64,000 nt of DNA, taken from contig CAUJHZ010000038.1 in assembly GCA_963205185.1 (NCBI GenBank), forward strand, positions 50,304-114,303. The letters run 5' to 3'. The translations under genes were made by a program, and so were the position numbers. This document shows positions 7,744-16,620 of the stretch, one piece after another. This stretch comes from Planctomycetota bacterium (lineage in GTDB: Bacteria; Planctomycetota; Phycisphaerae; Phycisphaerales; UBA5793). The notes below the pieces were generated by a model. That model saw only the letters and a list, made by a program, of their open reading frames with translations. It was not told the DNA's origin and searched no databases. Within the stretch, counting starts at the first letter, position 1, and each line of letters begins with the position of its first letter.

Positions 7744-9513
7744 ATGGGCGAATCACGAGGGCAATGGGGATCGCGACTGGGCTTCATTGTTGCCGCGGCG
7801 GGTTCGGCCGTCGGCCTGGGCAACATCTGGAAGTTTCCATACATCACGGGTACAAACGGCGGCGGGCTGTTCGTGCTCATCTACCTCGTGTGCATCGCGC
7901 TGGTCGGCATCCCCATCATGATGGCGGAGATCATGATCGGCCGGGCGGCTCAGAAGCAGCCCGTCGCCGCGTTTCACACGCTGCAGGGTGGCCGCAGCGG
8001 CTGGGCGGGTGTGGGCTGGCTGGGCGTGGTCACGGGGTTCATCATCCTCTCGTACTACATCGTCGTCGCAGGCTGGGCGATGGACTTCACGCTCAAGGCG
8101 GCGGCGAACTTCACGCAACCGATCAGCGAGGCGGCCAATCTTGAAGCCGCCGAGTACGCCGTGAATACCTCGCTGGGCGACATGCGCCAGGCGCTGACCG
8201 ACCGCGAGACCGATCGCCGAATGGTCGATTTCGTGCAGTCGGAGCGGAGCGGCGTACGCCCTTCCGCATGGCGGACGTGGGAGCGGTTTGACGCCGCGGT
8301 CAGCACAGCGGCGGATCCGCAGGCCGCCCGCGCGATTTTGCTCAAGGACGCCGAGACCGCCGAGGCCGTGCATCGCGCCGAGGAAGTGAACGCCCGCATT
8401 GCCCAGGAGCGCGCCCGCGTCGCCGCCGAAGTCACGCGCGAATACGAGTCATGGCCGGAGGAACGAGTCCGCGAAGAAGCCCAGGCCGTCAGGCGGCGCG
8501 GCGTGGTATTCGAGCGCGTGCAGAAGGCGTTTGGCGAAGTGGCAACCGACGGGTGGATGAGTTCATTCTGGGCTGCGCTGTTCATGCTCGCGACCATCGT
8601 CATCGTCGCGGGGGGCATCAGCGCGGGTATCGAGCGCGCCTGCAAGGTCATGATGCCGGCGCTGCTCATACTCATCGTGATCATGGTTCTCTACGGAGCA
8701 ACGACAGAAGGATTCGGCCGGGCGACGGCGTTCATCTTCAAGCCCGATGCGCACAAACTCAGGCCAAGCGGCGTGCTCGAGGCGCTCGGCCACGCGTTCT
8801 TCACCCTTTCACTGGGAATGGGCGCGATGATCACCTACGGCTCGTACCAGAAGGACAAGGAAAGTCTGCTCGGGCAGTCCGTTGCCATCGCCGGATTCGA
8901 CACCGTCATCGCCCTGCTCGCGTGCCTGATGATCTTCCCGATCACATTCGCGTACGGGCAGGAGCCTTCCGCCGGACCGGGGCTGGTGTTCATGAGCATG
9001 CCGCTGGCATTTGCCGAAATCGGGCGCGGCGGGATGCTCCTGGCGATCATGTTCTTCTCGCTGCTCACTTTTGCCGCACTGACTTCATCGATCTCGCTGC
9101 TCGAAGTGGTGGCGTCGTACTTCATCGATGAACGGGGCTGGACGCGCTCGAGGGCGGCGTGGGTCCTGGGCGGAGTCATCTTTGCCTTCAGCCTGCCTTC
9201 GGCATTTGCGATGTCTCCCGGCTTCGCGATGAAGGGCTGGGAGCCGAGTTACGGAAAGAACTTCTTCGACACCGTGGACTACCTCGCGAGCAACTGGATG
9301 CTGCCGCTGGGCGGCCTGCTCATTGCGATCTATGCCGGCTGGATCATGCCTGGTCGGCTGCGCGACGCGGAGCTTCAAGGCGTGGCGCCGGCCATGACCA
9401 AGGGCTGGCTGGTGCTCATTCGACTGGTTGCGCCTCTCCTGGTCATCATCGTGCTCATGCAGAAGGTCGGCCTGCTCGACGCGGATGAGTTCTTTTACGG
9501 ACTGGTGCATTGA
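7744..9513 (+). CDS. Sodium-dependent transporter, NSS/SNF family, with long extracytoplasmic loop
   Basis: 589 residues; start supported by AGGAG at 7733. The first helix carries the family signature (AAAGSAVGLGNIWKFPYITGTNGGG, shown here only as a landmark around residues 17-41). Members are LeuT-fold symporters that take up amino acids or related solutes with sodium. Bacterial members are usually 440-520 residues; here residues about 125-268, between the third and fourth helices, form a highly charged helical insert rich in Arg, Glu and Ala. By LeuT topology this loop is outside the cytoplasmic membrane. A bidirectional terminator follows. Confidence 0.93.
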   Translation: MGESRGQWGSRLGFIVAAAGSAVGLGNIWKFPYITGTNGGGLFVLIYLVCIALVGIPIMMAEIMIGRAAQKQPVAAFHTLQGGRSGWAGVGWLGVVTGFIILSYYIVVAGWAMDFTLKAAANFTQPISEAANLEAAEYAVNTSLGDMRQALTDRETDRRMVDFVQSERSGVRPSAWRTWERFDAAVSTAADPQAARAILLKDAETAEAVHRAEEVNARIAQERARVAAEVTREYESWPEERVREEAQAVRRRGVVFERVQKAFGEVATDGWMSSFWAALFMLATIVIVAGGISAGIERACKVMMPALLILIVIMVLYGATTEGFGRATAFIFKPDAHKLRPSGVLEALGHAFFTLSLGMGAMITYGSYQKDKESLLGQSVAIAGFDTVIALLACLMIFPITFAYGQEPSAGPGLVFMSMPLAFAEIGRGGMLLAIMFFSLLTFAALTSSISLLEVVASYFIDERGWTRSRAAWVLGGVIFAFSLPSAFAMSPGFAMKGWEPSYGKNFFDTVDYLASNWMLPLGGLLIAIYAGWIMPGRLRDAELQGVAPAMTKGWLVLIRLVAPLLVIIVLMQKVGLLDADEFFYGLVH

Positions 9514-9550
9514 CGCCGCGGTGACACCTGTCAAGGCTGAAGACGAACAA

Positions 9551-9578
9551 AGCCCCGGCACGGAGTGCCGGGGCTTTT
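9551..9578. terminator. Bidirectional terminator between convergent genes
   Basis: Perfect 10-base-pair stem AGCCCCGGCA/TGCCGGGGCT with a 5-base loop. It is followed by TTT on the plus strand and by TTGTT on the minus strand. It serves the plus-strand NSS gene and the minus-strand secreted-protein gene. Confidence 0.8.
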
Positions 9579-9672
9579 GATGGGGCCTGGACTCTTAATC
9601 AGCGCGCGGCCGTCAGTTAAACGTGAAGTCCACCAGGTTGCTCACCGTGCAACTCGACTGCTCGACCGCCTG
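9551..9672 (+). repeat. 122-base direct repeat, copy 1 (terminator plus gene 3' end)
   Basis: Matches 10619-10740 at 117 of 122 positions. It covers the hairpin, the spacer and the last 20 codons of the secreted-protein gene. The rest of the two paralogous genes is clearly more diverged, so the ends were recently copied or converted. Confidence 0.9.
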
Positions 9673-10497
9673 CAGAAGCACGCGACGACCGCTCGCGGCG
9701 GGCGGGACGAAGCGGGTGAGATCCGTGTCGCCGAACACGTCGGCCACCTGGCTGCCGGCGATGATCGGAGCGTTCATTCCCACCGTCACTCCCGGGCAGC
9801 CGGGAACGTTGGTCGAGCCGCTTCGCAGCCCATAGATGAAGTGCACCCGCGCGCCCGGAGTGGCGCCATGGGCCGAGAGGATGTTGTTCACTCCGGCCGT
9901 GCCGGGCGACGGCGGATCGAGCGTGAGAGTCTCCAGCCGGACCGTAACGGTATCGATGAGGATGTAGACCACATCATCGCCGCCGGGCCCGGCGGAGAGG
10001 AGCAGTTCGTCAAACTCGGCTCCCCCAACCGAGAGCAGATTGTGGCGCACGAAACTGCCCGTCGAAAGCGTCACGGTGTCGCTGGCGACGAGTTGGCCGC
10101 CGAGGAACGCCTCCAGCGTGAGGGTGCGGTTGTTGTGCAGGTTGCCGAAGTCGTAGACGTGAATGCTCGCGGTGTCGGCGCGCCCCGATACCGGCTCGAT
10201 GTGCAGCGAACCGAACTGGCCGAATGACACCCCGCTGCCCGGCACCCACCCGCCAAACGCCAGCGCATTTGGCGCGCTGAAGCCCGGCTGACCCGCAAGC
10301 GTTCCGTCGGCGCGATCGGCCATCATCATGCTGGGCGGTGGCTCGCTGCGATTGTCGTACTCGAAGAACCAGATTCCCGCTTCGACGAACTCTTCGCCGC
10401 CGGCCCCTTCCGGATACGCATCAAACGTGGCGGTCTGGCCCATTGCGGCTGCAGAACTCAGCAGCACGGCTGCTGCGATAACGCTTCCCGACTTCAT
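9613..10497 (-). CDS. Secreted protein of unknown function, paralogue 1
   Basis: 294 residues from ATG 10497 with AGGGGA upstream; the longer frame to 10629 would hide the signal peptide. A classic signal peptide is present (MKSGSVIAAAVLLSSAAAMG, cleaved near AMGQ). Residues about 20-195 are a beta-rich domain beginning ATFDAYPEG and containing PPPSMM; this resembles carbohydrate-binding-like jellyroll modules, but I cannot assign a family. The C-terminal 90 residues (from DPPSPGTAGVNN) form a second beta-rich module with two conserved Cys (VPGCPGVTV and SSCTVSN). It is 60-70 percent similar by eye to the next gene, from which it probably arose by tandem duplication. Confidence 0.8.
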   Translation of the reverse strand: MKSGSVIAAAVLLSSAAAMGQTATFDAYPEGAGGEEFVEAGIWFFEYDNRSEPPPSMMMADRADGTLAGQPGFSAPNALAFGGWVPGSGVSFGQFGSLHIEPVSGRADTASIHVYDFGNLHNNRTLTLEAFLGGQLVASDTVTLSTGSFVRHNLLSVGGAEFDELLLSAGPGGDDVVYILIDTVTVRLETLTLDPPSPGTAGVNNILSAHGATPGARVHFIYGLRSGSTNVPGCPGVTVGMNAPIIAGSQVADVFGDTDLTRFVPPAASGRRVLLQAVEQSSCTVSNLVDFTFN

Positions 10498-10618
10498 CCT
10501 GTTCCCCTTTCTCTGACAGAGGTGCGCCCGCGACCTGCGGCGAGGTCGCATCAGGCAAGTGTGCGCTCCAGAACTGGTTTCAACAACGGGGAAACGGCCG
10601 CGATTGCGCAAATCGCAG

Positions 10619-10643
10619 AGCCCCGGCACGGAGTGCCGGGGCT
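10619..10643 (-). terminator. Hairpin between the two paralogous secreted-protein genes
   Basis: The same 10-base-pair stem as at 9551, lying downstream of paralogue 2 on the minus strand. A U-run exists only on the plus-strand side (TTTTG); the minus-strand side continues CTGCGATTT, so termination for the upstream gene may be weaker than at 9551. Confidence 0.6.
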
Positions 10644-10740
10644 TTTGATGGGGCCTGAACTCCTAATCAGCGCGCGGCCGTCAGTTGAACGTGAAGTCCA
10701 CCCGGTTGCTCACCGTGCAACTCGACTGCTCGACTGCCTG
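10619..10740 (+). repeat. 122-base direct repeat, copy 2
   Basis: Second copy of the 9551-9672 repeat, with five substitutions. It includes the stop and the last 20 codons of paralogue 2. Confidence 0.9.
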
Positions 10741-11574
10741 GATGAGCACGCGCCGGCCGCTGGCGCCGCCGGGCACGAACTTGACCAGCGTCGCATCACC
10801 CGTGTTGCTCGCGATGGCGCTGCCGGCGATGGCCGGCGAGGCCATGTCCACCGTCACGCCGGGGCAGCCGGGCACGTTGGTCGAACCCGTGCGCAGGCCG
10901 TAGACGAAGTGGACTCGCGCGCCGGGCGTGGCGTCATGGGCTTCGAACGTGTTGTTGACCCCTGCCGTTCCCGGCGAGGGCGGATCGAGCGTCAATTCGC
11001 CGCCCTGGAAGTTGACGGTAACGGTATCGACGAGGATGAAGGCAACGTCCGTCGTGTTGGGACCGGCGAACATGCGCAGGTGGTCGAACTCGGGTCCATC
11101 GATGTTCAACTGGCTGTGCCGGATCGAAAACCCGCTGGGCAGGTTGATGGTGTCGGTCGCCACGACGTTGCCGTTGAGCGTGGCTTCGAGGTTGAGCGTG
11201 ATGCCCGGGTCATTGCCGAATGAATAGATGTTGACGATCGCCAGGTCGGCCGTGCCGCTGACAGGCTCCATTTCCATCGAGCCGAATCGCGTGAACGCAG
11301 CGCCGTTGCCCGGCGAGTAGCCGCCAAAGCCCAGGGCATTGGGCGGAGTGAACTCCGGCTGGCCGGTGAGATTGCCGTCGGCCCATTCGGCGACCATGAT
11401 GCTCGGCGGCGGGTCGAGGCGGTTGTCGTACTGGTAGAAGCGAATCCCGCCGTCGGTGAAGTCGCGGCCGATGGCGCCTTCGGGGAATGAGTCGAAGTTG
11501 GCAACCTGCCCGAATGAAGCGCCGGCCGCGGCCAGCACTGCGGCGAACGCCAGAGAAGCCCTGAAACTGGTCAT
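10681..11574 (-). CDS. Secreted protein of unknown function, paralogue 2
   Basis: 297 residues; ATG 11574 has AAGGGAG upstream. A signal peptide is clear (RASLAFAAVLAAAGASFGQ). It has the same two-part layout as paralogue 1: an N-terminal beta-rich domain starting VANFDSFPEG and a C-terminal module (DPPSPGTAGVNN to the end) with Cys in VPGCPGVTV and SSCTVSN. No PEP-CTERM or LPXTG-type anchor is present. Location is periplasmic or extracellular. Both genes may be co-transcribed, this one first. Function is unknown; a ligand-binding or surface role is only a guess from the fold pattern. Confidence 0.82.
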   Translation of the reverse strand: MTSFRASLAFAAVLAAAGASFGQVANFDSFPEGAIGRDFTDGGIRFYQYDNRLDPPPSIMVAEWADGNLTGQPEFTPPNALGFGGYSPGNGAAFTRFGSMEMEPVSGTADLAIVNIYSFGNDPGITLNLEATLNGNVVATDTINLPSGFSIRHSQLNIDGPEFDHLRMFAGPNTTDVAFILVDTVTVNFQGGELTLDPPSPGTAGVNNTFEAHDATPGARVHFVYGLRTGSTNVPGCPGVTVDMASPAIAGSAIASNTGDATLVKFVPGGASGRRVLIQAVEQSSCTVSNRVDFTFN

Positions 11575-11727
11575 GCTGATCTCCCTTTTCCTTGGTGTGA
11601 GCGGTGCAGGGGGCCGCAGCCTCTGCAGCGCAGCGCAGTGCGGCCGCCAATACGGAGAGTGTCGCCGATGCGCGGCGATTCGTCAATAGGAAATCCAACC
11701 GAATCATCAGACCAGCCGCGCAGGCGC

Positions 11728-12093
11728 TCAGTGGACCACGAAAGTCGCTTCGCAGCCCGGCGCCTCGGTGACGCTCACGCGGTCGAGACGCACGCCGGCG
11801 GGCAGGCGGGAGTCCAGTCGCTGGGCGATGTGCTGAGCAACGCGCTCGGCTGACGCATTGCCGCGCTGAAATGCCTCGGCCTCGTTGAGATTCGCATTCT
11901 GAAAGGGTGCGATGACAGCGTCAATTGCCGCTTCAAGGGCATGAAAGTCGCACAACAGGCCGTCGTCATCGAGCCTGTCGCCGGCGACCACGACGGTGAC
12001 GCGCCAGTCGTGGCCGTGCAGCTCCTCGCGAGCACCACCGAGCATGAGGGCGTGGGCGGCCGAAAACACCCGTTTGACGCTGAGTTGGAACAT
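11728..12093 (-). CDS. 6-pyruvoyl-tetrahydropterin synthase/QueD-like protein with altered active site
   Basis: 121 residues from ATG 12093 (an upstream ATG at 12126 is possible). The zinc ligands of the PTPS/QueD fold are kept: His14 (FSAAHAL) and His26 and His28 (LHGHDW), and the C-terminal Glu110 (VTEAPG) that binds the pterin. The catalytic Cys four residues before the HGH motif is Arg22, and the usual Asp-His pair before the LN motif reads Gln65-Asn66. It is therefore a family member that cannot use the standard Cys/Asp/His mechanism of QueD. It may make another pterin or deazapurine intermediate, or be non-catalytic. It is divergent from the HD-GYP-like gene. Confidence 0.8.
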   Translation of the reverse strand: MFQLSVKRVFSAAHALMLGGAREELHGHDWRVTVVVAGDRLDDDGLLCDFHALEAAIDAVIAPFQNANLNEAEAFQRGNASAERVAQHIAQRLDSRLPAGVRLDRVSVTEAPGCEATFVVH

Positions 12094-12216
12094 GGACAGA
12101 TCGTAGCGTGGCCGGAAGCGGCTCATTTCATGCGGCTTTCGAGTTGCCTCTCAACCGGGACTCATTATCGGCCGATGGGCAGAGGGAGAGGACACTTCAG
12201 CAGGCGAGAAGTTCAG

Positions 12217-13629
12217 ATGCGAGAGATCACCATTCACAACCTGCGCGCGGGCCACGTGCTCCCGCTCGACCTGTACTCGGTCTACGGCATCAAGCTGCTC
12301 GCCCGGCGCACGACGATCACGCCGGCGCTGCTCGAACACCTCTCGACCATCGGGCCCCGCTTCTACCTGGCCGACAACGCCCGGGCCTTCGCCCCGCTGG
12401 CCGTTCTGCGGGAAGTGCATCCCGCGGACCTGAAGCGCAACGATCGGGCCCGGAGCGATCTGGTCGGTCTCGGGGGTCGCGTGACGGCCGAGGCCGGCGC
12501 CGTCCTCGAGCCGCACCATCTCGATGCTCTGGCGACCGGCGCCTTTGAAGTGGTGCGCAGCGAGCCCGAGCACGTCGCGGCCATGCGGCGCAAACTCTCC
12601 AACCAGATTCTCGAACGCCGGCAGCATCAGTGGCTGACGCTCGATCAGAACGCGCCGGTGGAAGACGACGCCCTGCGCCTTGGACACATCACCGACGGGA
12701 CCTGGCCGGGCATTGACGAGATCATCGCGTGGCGCGACGAGCGCGTGGACCTGCTGCGCGGGCAATACGGCCGGCTGCTGGCGGGATTGCCGGTGGATCT
12801 CGCGCTGCTGTACCGGATGGTCGATGAACTGATCGGCATGCTTCGGCGAAGCCCGAGCCATTATGCGCAGATCGCGCTGCTGTGCCCGCGAGCCGCCGAC
12901 TACCTGCCCGACCACGCGCTGAGCACCGCGGCGCTGGCCATCAGCATTGCGGCGCGGCGGTCGTGGCCGGTTGAGCACATTCGCCTCGCGGGCCTGGCCG
13001 GCCTCGTCCACGACGTGGGCATGCTGCTGCTGCCCCAGCGCTTGCGCACCGAGGCAGAGGACCTCGACGAAGTGGATCGCGCGCGAGTGCTGCGGCATAC
13101 CGCGTACTCGGTCGCCCTGCTCGACGATGTCGCCGACCTGCCCGATGCGGTGATCTGCGCCGCCTACCGCCACCACGAGCGCGACAACGGCAAGGGCTAT
13201 CCCGAAGGACTGCGGGCTCGCGGCATCGGCGATCTGGCACGCTTGCTGGCCGTTGCCGACATGGCTGCTGCCCTCAACGAGCCGCGCCCATTCCGCCCCC
13301 AGCCGCTGGCCCACGAGGCAATCCAGACCATGGTGCAGTACGGCGTGGACGGGTTCATCCACCGGCCGCTGGTTCGCGCACTCGTCGAGACGGTCGGCCT
13401 GTATCCGATCGGCAGTTATGTGCGCCTCTCGAGCGAACGCCTCGCGCTGGTCGTGGGCATGCACGTCGACGCCCCAGACCGGCCCATCGTGCGGCTGTGC
13501 GACGAGCACGGCTGCATGCAGGGCGACGTCATCGACCTGACCTGCAACGAGCCGTGGGAACTGTTCGTTCTGGATGGCGCCAAGGGCCCCGGCGAAGAGC
13601 TGGCGCGACGGAATCGGCTTGCCGGCTGA
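12217..13629 (+). CDS. HD-GYP-like domain protein (possible c-di-GMP phosphodiesterase)
   Basis: 470 residues from ATG 12217 (MREITIHNLRAG). The N-terminal 200 residues are of unknown fold. The HD domain has His265-Asp266 (GLVHDVGML), His294, and His319-His320 followed by ERDNGKGYP, the hallmark HHExxxGxGYP motif of HD-GYP phosphodiesterases. The Lys of the usual HDIGK motif is replaced by Met, and the later region reads VADMAAALNEPRPFRP instead of VxDxYDALTxxRPY. It may therefore be weakly active or act as a c-di-GMP sensor. No receiver domain, signal peptide or membrane helix is seen. Confidence 0.87.
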   Translation: MREITIHNLRAGHVLPLDLYSVYGIKLLARRTTITPALLEHLSTIGPRFYLADNARAFAPLAVLREVHPADLKRNDRARSDLVGLGGRVTAEAGAVLEPHHLDALATGAFEVVRSEPEHVAAMRRKLSNQILERRQHQWLTLDQNAPVEDDALRLGHITDGTWPGIDEIIAWRDERVDLLRGQYGRLLAGLPVDLALLYRMVDELIGMLRRSPSHYAQIALLCPRAADYLPDHALSTAALAISIAARRSWPVEHIRLAGLAGLVHDVGMLLLPQRLRTEAEDLDEVDRARVLRHTAYSVALLDDVADLPDAVICAAYRHHERDNGKGYPEGLRARGIGDLARLLAVADMAAALNEPRPFRPQPLAHEAIQTMVQYGVDGFIHRPLVRALVETVGLYPIGSYVRLSSERLALVVGMHVDAPDRPIVRLCDEHGCMQGDVIDLTCNEPWELFVLDGAKGPGEELARRNRLAG

Positions 13630-13671
13630 TCGGCGCATCGGGCGAGCCTGCCGGCCTATCCTCCGCACGTC

Positions 13672-15057
13672 ATGTCAGCCAATCACGAAGCAGCATTGAT
13701 GCTCTCCGTATCCGGGGCGCGCGGCATCGTCGGCCGGTCGATGACGCCCGAGGTCGCAGCCCGACTGGCCCGCGCCTTCGCGCAGGACCTGCTCGATCGG
13801 GGAAGCCGCGACGGAACCATTGTCATTGGCCGGGACGGCCGGCCCTCGGGCGCCGATCTGGAACGGGCGGTGGCGGCGACGCTGGCGGTGCGGGGCTTCC
13901 AGCCTGTGCGCCTTGGAGTGGCCACCACGCCGACTACCGCCATCATGGTGACGCACCTTGGCGCCGTCGGCGGGATCGTGGTCACGGCAAGCCACAACCC
14001 CATTGAGTGGAACGGGATCAAGTTCCTCACCGCGCGCGGCGCAGCGCCGGGCGCCTCCGATGCCCAGCGGATCATCGATCGATTCAGGACGCTCGAAGGG
14101 GATGACGCGAAGCCGCCTGCGGACGTCGCCGCTGCGCGCGATGAGTCCGCGGCAACCGTTCACGTCGAGCGGATACTCGCGCAAATCGACGCGGCGCCCA
14201 TCGCGGCGCGGCGGTTCAAGGTGGTGCTCGATTCCGTAAACGCTTCCGGCGGCGCGGCCGGTCGCCTGCTGCTCGAGCGCCTCGGCGTCGGAGTCGTCCA
14301 CCTCAATGGCGAAGCGACCGGCGTCTTCGCCCACACCCCCGAGCCGATGCGCGAGAATCTGACCGATCTTGCGGCACAGGTCGTGGCGCATCGAGCCGAC
14401 GTGGGCTTTGCCCAGGATCCGGATGCCGACCGGCTCGCCATCATCGACGAAACGGGCCGTTACATCGGCGAAGAGTACACGTTCGTACTGGCTGCCGAGC
14501 AGGTTCTGGCCCGCGGCGGCGGCGGAAAGAGCGTCGCGGTAAATCTTTCGTCGAGCCGCATGATCGACGACGTGGCGGCCAGCCACGGCTCGCGCGTCTT
14601 TCGGACTCCCGTCGGAGAGGCGAACGTCGTTGACGCGATGCGCCAGCATGGCTGCGCCATCGGCGGCGAGGGAAACGGCGGCGTCATCTGGCCCGAGATC
14701 TGCCTCGTGCGCGACAGCCTCAGCGGCATGGCCCTGGTCCTGTCGTTGTTGGCGCAGCGCGGCCAGCCGCTGAGCCGGATTGTCGATGCGATGCCCTCGT
14801 ACGCGATTGAGAAGAGTAAGTGCGCCATCCGGCCGGGCCTGGCCCAGCGAGCCATCGACGTGCTCGCGGCGCGCCACGGCGAAGCACAGCTCGACACGCA
14901 GGATGGCCTGCGGCTGGACTGGCCCGATCGCGGCGCGTGGCTGCACGTGCGCGCCAGCAATACGGAGCCGATTCTGAGGCTCATCGCCGAAGCTCGCGAC
15001 AAAGACAGCGCTGAGCGACTCGTCCGCGAGGCCCAGTCGGTCATCGCGTCGCTGTAA
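13672..15057 (+). CDS. Phosphohexomutase (phosphoglucosamine mutase/phosphomannomutase family)
   Basis: 461 residues, full length. All four alpha-D-phosphohexomutase signatures are present: the phosphoserine loop TASHNPIEWNG (Ser107), the metal loop DPDADRLAI, the sugar-binding loop GEGNGGVIWPE, and the phosphate-binding loop RASNTEPILR. The N-terminus reads SVSGARGIVG, as in the archaeal-type GlmM/PMM group, not the GTDGIRG of E. coli GlmM. It interconverts hexose-6- and hexose-1-phosphates in cell-wall precursor supply; the preferred sugar (GlcN, Man or Glc) cannot be decided. It ends three bases from the convergent next gene. Confidence 0.92.
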   Translation: MSANHEAALMLSVSGARGIVGRSMTPEVAARLARAFAQDLLDRGSRDGTIVIGRDGRPSGADLERAVAATLAVRGFQPVRLGVATTPTTAIMVTHLGAVGGIVVTASHNPIEWNGIKFLTARGAAPGASDAQRIIDRFRTLEGDDAKPPADVAAARDESAATVHVERILAQIDAAPIAARRFKVVLDSVNASGGAAGRLLLERLGVGVVHLNGEATGVFAHTPEPMRENLTDLAAQVVAHRADVGFAQDPDADRLAIIDETGRYIGEEYTFVLAAEQVLARGGGGKSVAVNLSSSRMIDDVAASHGSRVFRTPVGEANVVDAMRQHGCAIGGEGNGGVIWPEICLVRDSLSGMALVLSLLAQRGQPLSRIVDAMPSYAIEKSKCAIRPGLAQRAIDVLAARHGEAQLDTQDGLRLDWPDRGAWLHVRASNTEPILRLIAEARDKDSAERLVREAQSVIASL

Positions 15058-15060
15058 ACG

Positions 15061-16497
15061 TCAGCGTCCGGGATTCGATCCGTTGCGCTCCTGCTCGGCC
15101 TGCCGCGCCATGTCCTCGCTCATTTCCATGGTCTGGCGCATCATGCTGCGGATCTGGCGCAGCGCCTTCTGCTGCTCGGTCTCCTCGGGCACGTCGGGCA
15201 TGGGCGCCCGGTCCTGCTGAGCTGGACCGAGCACGGCGGCGATCTGGTCGATGGCCGCCACGATATAGACGCGCTTCTGCCGGTAGAGGTCATCCTGCTT
15301 CTGCTGCTGCTGTTCATCCATGAGCAGGTCCTTGGCGTCGAAGGGCATTTGTTCTTCGGCCACGGCTTCGTCGGCGAATGCCGCCATCCCGCCGACCATT
15401 GCCAGCATCATGATGTCGCTCTGCTTGAGCGCCTTGTCGATGGAGTCTTCCTGTTCACCCATGAGCCGGGCCAGCGCGTTGTTGGCGGTGGCGACCTCAT
15501 CGCGATAGATCGCCGCGATTCCCTCGATGCCTCGGCGCTGATCATCGCTCAGATCTTCAAACCCGAGCACCTGCGCAATGTACGCATCCGCCTGCGTGGG
15601 CGCGTAGATGCGGGGATAGCACGCCTCGCGGAACGCGCGCGTGAGCCGGTCACTGGCCGGTCCCGGGATGGACGTGGAGATGACCTGCGCGTGCTTGCGA
15701 TTAACATCGCGGATCTGGCGGCGGACGGAAAGGATGCGCTCGAACTTCTCGAACATGGTCTGTTGGGCGCCGGCGTCCATGTAGTCGATGTTGCGAACCT
15801 CCTCTGCGGCCCGGAGGCGCTGCTGGAGCAGGCCGTCGAGTTCGATCGCGTACGAATCGAGCAGCGGATCGATCCCGCTGCGCTGCTCCGGTTCGAGATC
15901 CAGGTCGTCCACGAGTTCGATCACATCAACACCTTCGCCGGCAAAAAAGGCGCCCACGTGCAGCAGCGTGCGGCGGCGGCGGTCGCGCTCAAAGCGGGCC
16001 CAGCCGGTCAGCTGCTCAGGCGAAAGCATGGCCTTGACGTTCTCGAAGAAGTCCTGGCCGACCTGCTGGCGCCGCTCCATCCACTCGCGCTGGGCGGTTT
16101 GCATGTCCATGCCGATGCGGGCCATGTCCTGCATGTTGTCCCCGCCCATGTTGAACCCGCCCAGTTCCTGCATCTCGTCCATGAGCGCCTTGAGCCGGTC
16201 GCGATGGGCCGTGGCGGCGTCGGTGAACTGCACGACGTAGCCCTGATGAAGTGCGGCGATGAGTTCGGTCTGCGATTGGTCCAGTCCCAGCGCCTTGGCG
16301 ATCTCGTTTACCACCTGCGCCTTGATCAGCGGTGGTTCGACCGGGATTTCGAGCGTGTTCATCCGCTCGTTGAGATCGAACTCCTCGTCCTGGGCCAATG
16401 CCGCGTGCGGCACAGCCAGCGTGCACAGCGAAACCGCGCCGATGAGCGCCAGGCGCATGGAGGAGTGTCGGAGAACATTCTTCGCTGCTTGCCACAT
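15061..16497 (-). CDS. Secreted helical protein of unknown function
   Basis: 478 residues from ATG 16497, with GAGGG upstream; the longer frame to 16542 is unlikely. A signal peptide ends near AALAQDEE. The mature part is almost entirely helical, with Met- and Gln-rich repeated segments (MDEMQELGGFNMGGDNM, then LSPEQLTGWARFERDRR, and QQQQKQDD near residue 410). The motif with a helix then LSPEQ recalls the LTxxQ proteins of the Spy/CpxP type, but length and repeats differ and homology is not established. Location is periplasmic. The gene is transcribed alone, convergent with the phosphohexomutase. Confidence 0.75.
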   Translation of the reverse strand: MWQAAKNVLRHSSMRLALIGAVSLCTLAVPHAALAQDEEFDLNERMNTLEIPVEPPLIKAQVVNEIAKALGLDQSQTELIAALHQGYVVQFTDAATAHRDRLKALMDEMQELGGFNMGGDNMQDMARIGMDMQTAQREWMERRQQVGQDFFENVKAMLSPEQLTGWARFERDRRRRTLLHVGAFFAGEGVDVIELVDDLDLEPEQRSGIDPLLDSYAIELDGLLQQRLRAAEEVRNIDYMDAGAQQTMFEKFERILSVRRQIRDVNRKHAQVISTSIPGPASDRLTRAFREACYPRIYAPTQADAYIAQVLGFEDLSDDQRRGIEGIAAIYRDEVATANNALARLMGEQEDSIDKALKQSDIMMLAMVGGMAAFADEAVAEEQMPFDAKDLLMDEQQQQKQDDLYRQKRVYIVAAIDQIAAVLGPAQQDRAPMPDVPEETEQQKALRQIRSMMRQTMEMSEDMARQAEQERNGSNPGR

Positions 16498-16620
16498 ACA
16501 TGCACCCTCTCTCGGTGTGAGTTTCAACGGGACGCAATTCACTTAAGATTATACGGAAACGCGCGCACACGGAGGCGTCCGTGCCGCCTCAATCGCGGAC
16601 ACGTCGGCATTCCCGCGAGG

